From the NCBI GenBank assembly GCA_017464305.1, contig JAFUDS010000015.1, positions 22,402 to 86,401 of the forward strand: 64,000 bases of DNA, given 5' to 3'. Origin of the DNA: Clostridia bacterium (GTDB taxonomy: Bacteria > Bacillota > Clostridia > Christensenellales > Aristaeellaceae). Numbering within the stretch: the stretch's first letter is position 1; every line of letters starts with the position of its first letter. Of the stretch, positions 33,718 through 41,163 are shown in pieces. Below the pieces are notes generated by a model that ran no database searches, was not told where the DNA came from, and saw only the letters and a list, made by a program, of their open reading frames with translations. Both the position numbers and the translations under genes were made by a program.

Positions 33718-35688
33718 TTAATTTATCTCCACCCGCATATCCTCATCATCGGATACGCTGAGGGTGATGATCTGGCCCTCGGTGCGCGGCACAAAATTCA
33801 CGCGCTCACGATTATCAAAGAAACAAGGGAGCTGGATGCCGTACTGCCTGGACAGCACATTGATCACCTCTATATCCGCATGGAGCTTGGAGGCGGTATT
33901 GGAGGAGGCGTAGGTCACGGCGGAATTGCCACAGGGGATCAGGCAGACACAGGTATCCGTGATCCCGCCGTTGATCTGCGTGTTGAACAGCTTCCAGCGC
34001 AGGGTCGGGAACAGATCATTGATACTCTCCTCCAAGAGCCCGCAGCGATCCGTGATGAAGCGCTCGGCCAGCATGATCATTTTTTCAACGGCGGCGATCT
34101 TATCTCCAACCTCCCGATGGGCGGCTTCCAGCTCCTCGATCCGGCGCTGCAAGGCCTCCGCCTGATCGCGCCGGAGCAAAACGGCCTGATACTTGTCCAG
34201 CACCTCTTTGGCCTGCTGGCGCTCCACCTGGAGATTATCAATCCGATCCCCGGAGGTCTGCTGCCCTCCGGCGGCAAGGGATTCGGCTTCTTTCTGCAAT
34301 TCGATATAATGGGGATCGTCATAGCAGGGGAGCGGCTGTTTATCCAGGTCGGCCAGGGCATCCCGCAGCCCGGACAGGATTTTTCCGTTCTCGGTGCTGT
34401 CCTCCTCGGTCTGCTGCTGCCCGTCCACAAGGTTCTGGATCGCTCTGCAAGCATCATTCACCCGGAAGGCGGCATCCTGGCCGCGCTTCTTGATCCGCTC
34501 CAGCTTGGCTTTTTTCTCCTCGGCAAATGTCAGCTTGGCCTTGGCGATAATGACCTCCAACTGCTCGCGGGGGAGCGTCTGGCCGCAGGTCGGGCACTCG
34601 TCGCTAATCGTGGTCGCATCCCACGTCTCCGAATAGGCGACGGAATACTCATTGCGGAGCTGTTCCCTCTCGGCCTCCGCCGCGTCCCGTTCCTTGGTAC
34701 GGCGATCCAGATCGGCCTTGATGGTATCCAGCCGGGCCGCATACTGCATGGCCGTATCCTCGCGCATCTTAATTTCACGGGTGATCTTCTCCCGCTCCAT
34801 CGTGCGGAGGCGGCGGGCGTCGTCCTGCATATAGAGCATCTGCTGATTGACGGCAATGATCCGGGCCTGGGTCGCATCCCCGCCGGAGATGCCGGCTTTC
34901 TCGGCAGCGATCAGCTGATCGATTTTTTCAATGGTTTCCGTCCGTTCCTTGACCATGAACTCCGCATTGCGGATTTCCTCATCAGTTACAACCGGGATAG
35001 AACGGCTCGCCTCATCGATGCGCACGGGGATCATATCGGCATCCCGGCGAAGGCCACGGAGCTGATCCTGCAGCACTTTCCGAATATCCTCCACCTTGAT
35101 CCCGCGCTGCTCACACTCAGTATGGAGATCGGCATATTCGGGCTTCTGCCACATGATCGCATCCACATCGGCCCCGGACAGGCTGAGCAGGATCGCCCTG
35201 CGTTTTTTCCAATCTGCGGCATTGAAGGCGCTCATGGTGGCGATCATGGGGAAGGTATCTTCATCGGCAATGGCAGAGATACGTTTGTGGAAGTCGTTGG
35301 CCCCGGTTTCCACTCCATTGATCCAATAGGTACTCACATTCCCCTGATAGGTGCGCTCGGACTGGCCGCGCTTTTTCACCCAGTTTTCCCGCTGCATCCT
35401 TTTGAGGACAAAGGGCGCATCATCCAGACGGCAGGAAAGCTCTACCATCGTTTCCAGGTCGTGAACCTCATTGCCGGAGGCATCCAGCGGCTTCTCGTGG
35501 AAATCATCGGAGCCAGGAGCATGACCGGCGCTGTCCTTGTTAAACAGCACCCAATAGAACGCATCCGCAACGGTGGTCTTTCCGACACCGTTCTGAGCAT
35601 AAATGGCGGTGTTCATCCCGAACTGGATTTCCAGGGCCTTCGTGCCCTTGAAGTTTTCAATTTTGATCTTGTCAATGACTAACTGCAT
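33718..35688 (-). CDS. SbcC/Rad50-like AAA ATPase
   Basis: A 656-aa protein. Walker A is QNGVGKTT (32-39); a long coiled coil spans about 220-560 and is broken by a zinc hook CPTCGQ near 370. It works as the ATPase half of an exonuclease complex; the usual SbcD partner is absent, and the metallo-beta-lactamase-fold protein may replace it. It lies upstream of recT. Confidence 0.9.
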   Translation of the reverse strand: MQLVIDKIKIENFKGTKALEIQFGMNTAIYAQNGVGKTTVADAFYWVLFNKDSAGHAPGSDDFHEKPLDASGNEVHDLETMVELSCRLDDAPFVLKRMQRENWVKKRGQSERTYQGNVSTYWINGVETGANDFHKRISAIADEDTFPMIATMSAFNAADWKKRRAILLSLSGADVDAIMWQKPEYADLHTECEQRGIKVEDIRKVLQDQLRGLRRDADMIPVRIDEASRSIPVVTDEEIRNAEFMVKERTETIEKIDQLIAAEKAGISGGDATQARIIAVNQQMLYMQDDARRLRTMEREKITREIKMREDTAMQYAARLDTIKADLDRRTKERDAAEAEREQLRNEYSVAYSETWDATTISDECPTCGQTLPREQLEVIIAKAKLTFAEEKKAKLERIKKRGQDAAFRVNDACRAIQNLVDGQQQTEEDSTENGKILSGLRDALADLDKQPLPCYDDPHYIELQKEAESLAAGGQQTSGDRIDNLQVERQQAKEVLDKYQAVLLRRDQAEALQRRIEELEAAHREVGDKIAAVEKMIMLAERFITDRCGLLEESINDLFPTLRWKLFNTQINGGITDTCVCLIPCGNSAVTYASSNTASKLHADIEVINVLSRQYGIQLPCFFDNRERVNFVPRTEGQIITLSVSDDEDMRVEIN

Positions 35689-35725
35689 TTTTCACAGCCT
35701 CCTATCTCAAATAGGGATTTTTTCT

Positions 35726-35989
35726 TTACCGGGCCTGGGCCTGAGGAAATCTCACTGTGTTATCATCCTGATACATGGGGGAGGGAGCTTCATAGGCCGC
35801 CAGATAATACTCCCTGCCCGCACGGTAGGCATCGTTGACACGCAGATTCAGGATCGTTTCCTGAGAGGTTTTCAGCTCATCCTTCATGGGCGCCTCCCGA
35901 TCCGAAGCCCATTTGTCAATTCCCAAACGGGTCAAAAACCCAAGGGCGAAGCACGACACGGCCAGGATCACAAACACATAACTGATCAT
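35726..35989 (-). CDS. Small membrane-anchored early protein
   Basis: An 87-aa protein with one N-terminal membrane segment (YVFVILAVSCFALGFL) and a soluble helical tail. It overlaps the upstream gene by 4 nt. Not recognised. Confidence 0.6.
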   Translation of the reverse strand: MISYVFVILAVSCFALGFLTRLGIDKWASDREAPMKDELKTSQETILNLRVNDAYRAGREYYLAAYEAPSPMYQDDNTVRFPQAQAR

Positions 35990-36171
35990 TGGTTTTTCTC
36001 CCCTTCCTTGATTATCTGCTCACACTTTTCGATTCGCTTATCCAAGGCCATGATCACGGCAGCCGGAGCGCGGCGTTTTACCATTGCCGCCCGTTCCGCT
36101 TTCATATCCTCAATGGATCGCTGGGCCGCACGGATCATGGCCTTATCGCCGGAGAACGTGTCCATCGGCAT
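35986..36171 (-). CDS. Small helical early protein
   Basis: A 61-aa helical protein (IRAAQRSIEDMKAERAAMVK). Two nearby ATGs (36171, 36165) are possible starts; GAGAGGGGATGG precedes the first. It overlaps the excisionase-like gene. Not recognised. Confidence 0.55.
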   Translation of the reverse strand: MPMDTFSGDKAMIRAAQRSIEDMKAERAAMVKRRAPAAVIMALDKRIEKCEQIIKEGEKNQ

Positions 36172-36430
36172 CCATCCCCTCTCCATAGGCGCTCTTTTTG
36201 ATCCTGGGCCTCGCGGGCTTAATCTCAGGCCGGGCCACCGCCGCTCGGATCACCTTCCGCTGTTCCAGCCAAATCAGGAGATCGGAGCGATACACCCGCA
36301 ACCGGGGCCTGGCCTCGCTCCGCCCCATGTTGATGCAGGGCATGGTTTTCATCAGCCTGGCCGCAGACCTGGGGGTGATACCCCCGATGTGCTCGGCCAC
36401 CTGGTATTTATCCATCAACGGGTTTTCCAT
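36143..36430 (-). CDS. Excisionase-like HTH protein
   Basis: A 95-aa protein with a MerR/excisionase-type winged HTH: DKYQVAEHIGGITPRSAARLM, then LRVYRSDLLIWLEQRKV. The basic C terminus may contact DNA. The start at 36430 follows GGGAGGTGG. It is a candidate Xis or a regulator of the lytic operon. Confidence 0.65.
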   Translation of the reverse strand: MENPLMDKYQVAEHIGGITPRSAARLMKTMPCINMGRSEARPRLRVYRSDLLIWLEQRKVIRAAVARPEIKPARPRIKKSAYGEGMDADGHVLRR

Positions 36431-36872
36431 TCTGTCCACCTCCCAGCAAAGACCGTACCCGCTGCGCGGCCTGGATCATTTCGGTCACTTCCTTGCGGAT
36501 TTTCTCCTGCATGGCCGGATCATCAATCTTTCCATCCGCCCCGTCCCTGGACGCCTCGCGCTGCAAATCCAGCACATCGGCCATTTCGGCATAAAGGGTC
36601 AACAGAGCGCCGGGGAGGGGATGATCCGTGGTTTCCGGGTGCATCCTGCCATAGCTGGCCGGATACTCGGTGCGCATCCAGGTTGTCCATTTATCAACGT
36701 CACCCAGAACCTCGCAAATCTCATACATCACATCGGGATTTGGTTTCAGCTTTCCGTTTTCGTACCTGGCAATCGTGGAGGCATCACACGATATGCGCTC
36801 CGCGAGGTCAGCTTGGCTGATTCCTTGCGTATCCCGCCACTTTTTAAGGTCACTTCCTGCGAACACCGCCAT
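36408..36872 (-). CDS. XRE-family HTH regulator
   Basis: A 154-aa protein with a clear HTH at residues 8-60 (LKKWRDTQGISQADLAERIS, then STIARYENGKLKPNPDVMY). It is the third gene of the leftward operon and probably tunes the early switch. Confidence 0.82.
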   Translation of the reverse strand: MAVFAGSDLKKWRDTQGISQADLAERISCDASTIARYENGKLKPNPDVMYEICEVLGDVDKWTTWMRTEYPASYGRMHPETTDHPLPGALLTLYAEMADVLDLQREASRDGADGKIDDPAMQEKIRKEVTEMIQAAQRVRSLLGGGQNGKPVDG

Positions 36873-36893
36873 TTCAAATCACCGCCGAATCTG

Positions 36894-37427
36894 TTACGAT
36901 TTATTCAACGAGCTGGATAACAGCCGATGCGGGATGTCCGCAATGGTGTAGTGTTCGGCTCCGGCGGCAGCCGCAAACTCAATCTGTTGAGGGAGGCCGC
37001 TGGCTATCGTTGCGCAGCGGGTCAGCGTCTCCCGATACATTTCCCGGAACCACTCAGCCGTGCTCTTGTACCCCAGCACCTTGCAAGCATCGATCAAGGC
37101 GGCCTTTTCCTTGGCCTCCATCCACACCCTGAAACGCTCTTGCCCCTCTTTCTTCTCCCTGCCGTCCTCCCGGCGGAGCCTCACCACCGGCGCGGCCTGG
37201 GCGACCTTCTCATCCCCGCCCAGACGCAGCGCCTCGGGGGAATACAGATCGGTGGGCTTGCAATCCAGCTTTTCGCAGATCACGGCCAGGTCGCCCCGCG
37301 TAGGCATCACATTTCCGGCCACAATGGCGCTGAACTGGACGGCGTTCACATCCGGCAGCTCCCGGATCACATCCGCCTGCTTGATGCCCTTCTCCCACAG
37401 CCTCATGCGGATTTTGTTTTCTTCCAT
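36894..37427 (-). CDS. XRE-like HTH regulator
   Basis: A 177-aa protein with N-terminal HTH (RMRLWEKGIKQADVIREL, then MPTRGDLAVICEKLDCKPTDLYS) and a second helical domain. The start at 37427 follows GAGGTGATG. It is the second gene after the leftward promoter. Confidence 0.78.
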   Translation of the reverse strand: MEENKIRMRLWEKGIKQADVIRELPDVNAVQFSAIVAGNVMPTRGDLAVICEKLDCKPTDLYSPEALRLGGDEKVAQAAPVVRLRREDGREKKEGQERFRVWMEAKEKAALIDACKVLGYKSTAEWFREMYRETLTRCATIASGLPQQIEFAAAAGAEHYTIADIPHRLLSSSLNKS

Positions 37428-37437
37428 CTTCATCACC

Positions 37438-37644
37438 TCACACGCTCTTGCCGAACAGGTCATTTGCGGTACAGCCAAGGGCTTCTGCGATCTTCGGGAT
37501 CAAAACCAGCCGGGGGGAAGAAGACCCGTTTTCCCACTGAACGACAGCCCCTTGCGTCACGCCAACGGCGCGAGCAAGCGCCTCTTGCGTGATCCCAATT
37601 TCCCGCCTTTTCTCGCGGATTCTCAGCTTCATATCCGATTCCAT
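37438..37644 (-). CDS. Cro-like XRE repressor
   Basis: A 68-aa HTH protein (REIGITQEALARAVGVTQGAV, then WENGSSSPRLVLIPKIAEAL), the first gene transcribed leftward from the divergent operator region. Its size and position opposite the CI-like gene identify a Cro-type repressor. It starts at 37644 behind GGAGGTGAG. Confidence 0.88.
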   Translation of the reverse strand: MESDMKLRIREKRREIGITQEALARAVGVTQGAVVQWENGSSSPRLVLIPKIAEALGCTANDLFGKSV

Positions 37645-37703
37645 TCACTCACCTCCAATGGCTAATAATAGTGAATCGTGGGACACATCCAATAGCCATT
37701 CTT

Positions 37704-37732
37704 ATAATAGCGCGTCTAATAGTATTTGTCAA
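37704..37732 (-). promoter_or_regulatory. Leftward early (lytic) promoter
   Basis: Minus strand: perfect -35 TTGACA (37727-37732), 17-bp spacer, -10 TATTAT (37704-37709). It drives the Cro-like gene and the early operon. A CTATTA half-site overlaps the -10 and another lies in the spacer, so repressor binding would block it. Confidence 0.88.
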
Positions 37733-37751
37733 CAGTATTTCTTATATTTTC

Positions 37752-37780
37752 TTGCAAAATAAAAGGACTTCTATTAAAAT
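37752..37780 (+). promoter_or_regulatory. Repressor maintenance promoter
   Basis: Plus strand: -35 TTGCAA (37752-37757), 17-bp spacer, -10 TAAAAT (37775-37780). A CTATTA half-site overlaps the start of the -10, consistent with autoregulation. The repressor ATG is at 37813 behind AAGGAGGGGG. Confidence 0.75.
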
Positions 37781-37812
37781 AAAAGAGTATCTATTAAGGA
37801 GGGGGATTTTTC

Positions 37813-38451
37813 ATGGTTGGGAGCAACATCAAGCGGCTCAGAAAGCAGCTCGGTTATAGCCAGACCAAATTTGCGTCTTTGCTCCATGTGACCCAGGGCG
37901 CCGTGAGCCAATGGGAGATCGGGGCGACACGCCCAGACACGGATCAGCTTATTGCCATATCAAAACTATTTGACGTTTCCATGGATTCCTTGACGGAAGG
38001 GCCAGAAGATATAAAGAGGATGGAGCCAAGGAAGGGGAAAAAGAAAGAATATATCACAATACCTGTCCTTGGAAAAATCCCCGCCGGTGTGCCATTTGAG
38101 GCCATTGAGGAAATCCTGGACTATGAGGATATTCCCCTGGCCTCCACCAAGCCGGGCCACGGATATTTCGCCCTTCGTATCAAGGGAAACAGCATGGAGC
38201 CGGAATACCGGGACGGCGATACCATTATCATTCAGCAGCAGGAACGGTGTAACAGCGGGGATGATTGCGTGGTGATGGTGAACGGCGACGATGCCACATT
38301 TAAGCGGGTCAAGCTCCATGAGAACGGACTGACACTCTTGCCATTGAACCCTGAATATGATCCTCGGTTTTTCACCAATGAGGAAATCTCCAATTTGCCG
38401 GTTAAAATCCTCGGTATCTGTATTGAAATCCGGCGCAGTATGAGAAAGTGA
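37813..38451 (+). CDS. CI/LexA-like repressor with S24 autoprotease
   Basis: A 212-aa lysogeny repressor. HTH at residues 5-55 (RKQLGYSQTKFASLLHVTQG). The C-terminal S24 domain has Ser127 in GNSMEP and Lys164 in ATFKRVK; the likely self-cleavage bond is Ala91-Gly92 in KIPAG. RecA-stimulated cleavage would induce the prophage after DNA damage. It is the first plus-strand gene. Confidence 0.93.
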   Translation: MVGSNIKRLRKQLGYSQTKFASLLHVTQGAVSQWEIGATRPDTDQLIAISKLFDVSMDSLTEGPEDIKRMEPRKGKKKEYITIPVLGKIPAGVPFEAIEEILDYEDIPLASTKPGHGYFALRIKGNSMEPEYRDGDTIIIQQQERCNSGDDCVVMVNGDDATFKRVKLHENGLTLLPLNPEYDPRFFTNEEISNLPVKILGICIEIRRSMRK

Positions 38452-38461
38452 GGACGAACAC

Positions 38462-39511
38462 ATGGACATGCAGCAATTCAAGGACGCCCTGCTCCACCAC
38501 GCCCAGCTCGTAGCCGCCCGCCATGAGCTATGCAAAACAGAGGAGGCCAGTAAGACCTCCCTGATCCTCCCATTCTTCCGGGACGTACTCGGCTATGATG
38601 TTGACGATCCATCCGTTTTCATCCCCGAATTTGTTTCCGCTATCAGCGTGAAAAAGGATCAGCGGGTGGACTATGCCATCCTCCGGGACGGAAAGCCGGA
38701 AATTCTCATTGAGGCAAAATGGAACGGTTATTCGCTGGACGGCTACGAATCCCAGCTTTACAATTATTTCAGCGCCACCAGCGCCAAGCTCGGCATCCTG
38801 ACAAACGGCGTAATATACCGATTCTTTGGCGACTTGGATTCCGACAACCGCATGGATATAACCCCATTCCGGGAAATCAATATGCTTGCTCTTGCGGAAA
38901 AAGATATGGAAGACCTGGCCGCTTTCCATCGTGACACATTTGATATTGAGGCCATCGTGGGAGCGGCCACGGAAATGAAATACTCATCTGAGGTAATCGC
39001 CCTGCTGGATCGGCTTTTCTCCGATCCCGACAACGAATTTACTGCGTTCATTATGAAACGGGTTTACAATGGGAAAAAGACGGCAAAGAGCGCTAAAAAC
39101 TTCCAGACCATTGTAAAACGATCTATCGATCAATACCTGGCCGACAGGATCAGCGCCGGGATCGCCGCCATCCAGGAGGCCAACAAGCCAGAAGAGCCCG
39201 CCCAGGAGGACAACGGGATTATCACCACGCAGGAAGAAATAGAGGCATACTATATCATCCGCACCCTGTTACATCAATATATCGATCCCGCCCGTGTCCA
39301 GTATAAGGATTGCCGGTCATACTTCGCCGTCCTTCTGGATGGAAAAACCACACAATGGATATGCCGCCTCTATCCCGTGAATGATGCCCTTTGGCAAATC
39401 CACTATCCGACGGAGGAGGCCAAGAAGCCTGAAAAGCAAATCCTTCAAAGCAACGACGATCTTTACGCCTGCCAGGATCGGCTCCGCCGGGCCGTTCAGA
39501 AATACTTATAA
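38462..39511 (+). CDS. Type I restriction R-subunit-like endonuclease domain protein
   Basis: A 349-aa protein co-transcribed with the repressor. The N-terminal region carries a PD-(D/E)xK nuclease layout: VDYAILRDGKPEILIEAKWN, with KLGILTNG and YRFFGDL as in HsdR N-terminal domains. There is no helicase part and no specificity subunit. Expressed from the lysogen, it could exclude other phages or act on foreign DNA. The C-terminal half (about 240-349) is not recognised. Confidence 0.75.
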   Translation: MDMQQFKDALLHHAQLVAARHELCKTEEASKTSLILPFFRDVLGYDVDDPSVFIPEFVSAISVKKDQRVDYAILRDGKPEILIEAKWNGYSLDGYESQLYNYFSATSAKLGILTNGVIYRFFGDLDSDNRMDITPFREINMLALAEKDMEDLAAFHRDTFDIEAIVGAATEMKYSSEVIALLDRLFSDPDNEFTAFIMKRVYNGKKTAKSAKNFQTIVKRSIDQYLADRISAGIAAIQEANKPEEPAQEDNGIITTQEEIEAYYIIRTLLHQYIDPARVQYKDCRSYFAVLLDGKTTQWICRLYPVNDALWQIHYPTEEAKKPEKQILQSNDDLYACQDRLRRAVQKYL

Positions 39512-39523
39512 AGGAGGTTCGTC

Positions 39524-39682
39524 ATGGAAAAAATCACCCTGGATCAATTCCTGGAAAATCCCCAGGAGATCACCGTCAAGGCATCCACCGGCGAGGACTT
39601 TTACCAAATCTCCGTCCCCGGCTCCTCTAACGCCGTCCTCATCAATGAGCAATACCTGATGGAGCTTCTTTCAAAGAATTAA
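39524..39682 (+). CDS. Small 52-aa protein downstream of the nuclease-like gene
   Basis: Starts at ATG 39524 behind AAGGAGG, 13 nt after the nuclease-like gene. The pattern FLENPQEITVKAS, then NAVLINEQYLMELL recalls Phd-type antitoxins (short beta meander plus helix). It may belong with the upstream gene as a regulator or immunity factor; this is inference. Confidence 0.6.
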   Translation: MEKITLDQFLENPQEITVKASTGEDFYQISVPGSSNAVLINEQYLMELLSKN

Positions 39683-39713
39683 AAAAGGCCGCCTGACCAA
39701 GCGATCAGGCGGC
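39681..39713 (-). terminator. Hairpin terminator, strongest on the minus strand
   Basis: A 9-bp stem (GCCGCCTGA / TCAGGCGGC) with an 8-nt loop. On the minus strand it is followed by CTTTTTT; on the plus strand only by AGAAAAT. It would stop antisense transcription from entering the repressor operon and may give a pause between the 52-aa gene and integrase. Confidence 0.7.
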
Positions 39714-39755
39714 AGAAAATAGGAGAACATATATTCCCATCATAGGAGGCGGATC

Positions 39756-40994
39756 ATGCCCCGAAGAAAATTGAAGCCCAGGGCGGACGGGAGAATCCCG
39801 CTGCACCGGGACGGGCAATACTTTTACGGAAGGACAGAGAAAGAGGCCGAGCAGAAATATGAGGCATGGAAACGGGAACAGGCGGCGGCTCTCTCCAAGG
39901 AGGCCCAGGGAATCACCGTGCGCACCTACGCCGGAAAATGGCTGCCCCTTCACCGTGGCGGCGTGGGCCGGAAAACCTACAACGATTATGCCAAACAGAT
40001 CAACGCCCTCATTGATTCCATCGGCGACGTTCCCCTCTGCCGTGTCACGGTGGACGACGCAAAGGGGGTCTATGCCTCCCATTATGTCGGCTATTCAGAC
40101 AGCACAATCAAAAGGGCCAGGATGCTTTTCATCGACCTTTTTGATACGGCCATCGAAAACAATCTCTGCATCAAGAATCCTTTTCGCTCCAAACACGCCC
40201 AGCCAGACAAAGGATCGGACGGATCGCACCGGGCGATCACCGACCAGGAGCGGGCGCTGATCCTGGACACTCCACACTCATTCCGCCCCGCTGTGATGGT
40301 CATGCTCTACGCTGGCCTCCGGCGAGGGGAGGCCCTGGCCCTTGATCTTGACCGCGACATTGATTATAATAATGACCTGATCCACGTACGATACGCCGTC
40401 CGATTTGACAGCAATCAGCCTATATTGGATGATCCAAAGACAGAGGCCGGGTCACGGGATATTTCTCTCTTTTCCATCCTCAGGAAAGAACTGGAAGGAT
40501 TGCACGGCCTCCTCGCTCCATCGGCCCAGGGCGTCCTTATGTCAGAATCCGCATTTGATTCGGCATGGGCATCATACATCCTGGCCGTAGAGTGCAGGAT
40601 CAACGGCGTCAAACAAAAGCGGTGGTATGGCCACACCAGGGAGCATAAGGCCAGGATCAAGGAGGCAGAACGCCTCCGGCAAGAGGGCCGGAAAGAGGAA
40701 GCGGCAGCCGTCGATCTCCCACCCTGGAAAACCTTTGATATTCGCCCACACGATCTCAGGCACAGCTATTGTACCATGCTCCGGGATGCCGGGGTGGACA
40801 TGAAGCAAGCTATGGAATGGATGGGCCACGCGGATGAAAAAATGATCCTCAGGATATACGATCACCTATCACCCGGCAGAGCCCAAAAATCCAAAAATCA
40901 GGTTGAAAAAATGCTGTCCAGTTGTCAATCTGGTTGTCAAGACGGAGCCAGCACCCTGGAAAACCTTATAGATCAAGGGGTTTCAGACCAATAA
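39756..40994 (+). CDS. int: Tyrosine integrase
   Basis: A 412-aa site-specific recombinase. Catalytic residues: Arg189 (GLRRGE), Lys229 (PKTEAG), His332 and Arg335 (HDLRH), His358 (MGHAD), Tyr368 (RIYDH). An N-terminal arm-binding domain and SAM-like domain precede. The candidate attP lies 8 nt after the stop, and one arm-type site lies within its last codons. Confidence 0.95.
   Translation: MPRRKLKPRADGRIPLHRDGQYFYGRTEKEAEQKYEAWKREQAAALSKEAQGITVRTYAGKWLPLHRGGVGRKTYNDYAKQINALIDSIGDVPLCRVTVDDAKGVYASHYVGYSDSTIKRARMLFIDLFDTAIENNLCIKNPFRSKHAQPDKGSDGSHRAITDQERALILDTPHSFRPAVMVMLYAGLRRGEALALDLDRDIDYNNDLIHVRYAVRFDSNQPILDDPKTEAGSRDISLFSILRKELEGLHGLLAPSAQGVLMSESAFDSAWASYILAVECRINGVKQKRWYGHTREHKARIKEAERLRQEGRKEEAAAVDLPPWKTFDIRPHDLRHSYCTMLRDAGVDMKQAMEWMGHADEKMILRIYDHLSPGRAQKSKNQVEKMLSSCQSGCQDGASTLENLIDQGVSDQ
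40920..40939 (+). repeat. Candidate arm-type integrase site (left arm)
   Basis: A 20-nt element made of two TTGTCA units (AGTTGTCAATCTGGTTGTCA) inside the integrase 3' end. It matches the element at 41141-41160 at 17 of 20 positions and in the same direction. The pair flanks the tRNA-like core, as arm-type integrase sites do. Confidence 0.72.
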
Positions 40995-41002
40995 CGGCCA
41001 CC

Positions 41003-41047
41003 CTCCGACTCTGAAGGCCGCGCGTTCGAGTCGCGCCGGGCGCACCA
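41003..41047 (+). other. attP core: 3' half of a tRNA-Arg(CCG) gene
   Basis: These 45 nt read as anticodon loop CTCCGAC (anticodon CCG), 3' anticodon stem TCTGA, variable loop AGGCC, T arm GCGCG-TTCGAGT-CGCGC, 3' acceptor strand CGGGCGC, A and CCA. The 5' half of a tRNA is absent: the five bases before the loop do not pair. This is the classic attP of a tyrosine integrase that rebuilds the host tRNA gene on integration. Confidence 0.87.
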
Positions 41048-41049
41048 AG

Positions 41050-41091
41050 AAAATCCCCAGGAATCAGGCGATTCCTGGGGATTTTCCTTTT
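41050..41091. terminator. Bidirectional terminator next to attP
   Basis: A perfect 15-bp stem (41050-41064 with 41071-41085) with a 6-nt loop, A-rich on one side and T-rich on the other. It separates the convergent integrase and methyltransferase operons. After integration it would also lie 3 nt behind the rebuilt tRNA gene. Confidence 0.88.
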
Positions 41092-41140
41092 GCTCATGTT
41101 GACCATTTTGGGCACATTATTGCCATTACGACCCCGTTGT

Positions 41141-41160
41141 AGTTGTCAATTCAGTTGTCA
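41141..41160 (+). repeat. Candidate arm-type integrase site (right arm)
   Basis: AGTTGTCAATTCAGTTGTCA, the partner of the element at 40920-40939. It lies 94 nt beyond the attP core, again as two TTGTCA units, just before the stop of the DUF4942 gene. Confidence 0.72.
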
Positions 41161-41163
41161 GGA

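Larger units (their letters stand above)
37645..37812. promoter_or_regulatory. Divergent switch region with repeated CTATTA operator half-sites
   Basis: 168 bp between the Cro-like and CI-like genes. The hexamer CTATTA occurs on the + strand at 37771 and 37791 and on the minus strand at 37666, 37705 and 37717, with a CTATTG at 37690. Three copies lie in or beside the promoter elements. They are likely half-sites for the two repressors. Confidence 0.7.

Noticed and set aside
33664-35682. Plus-strand frame of 672 codons
   Set aside because: Antisense of the SbcC-like ATPase, which has Walker A and zinc-hook motifs.
38528-38929. Minus-strand frame inside the nuclease-like gene
   Set aside because: Shadow of a plus-strand gene with a clear start; no ribosome site.
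41003-41047. Full tRNA gene
   Set aside because: Only the 3' half is present; the bases before the anticodon loop do not pair and no D arm is found. It is an att core.
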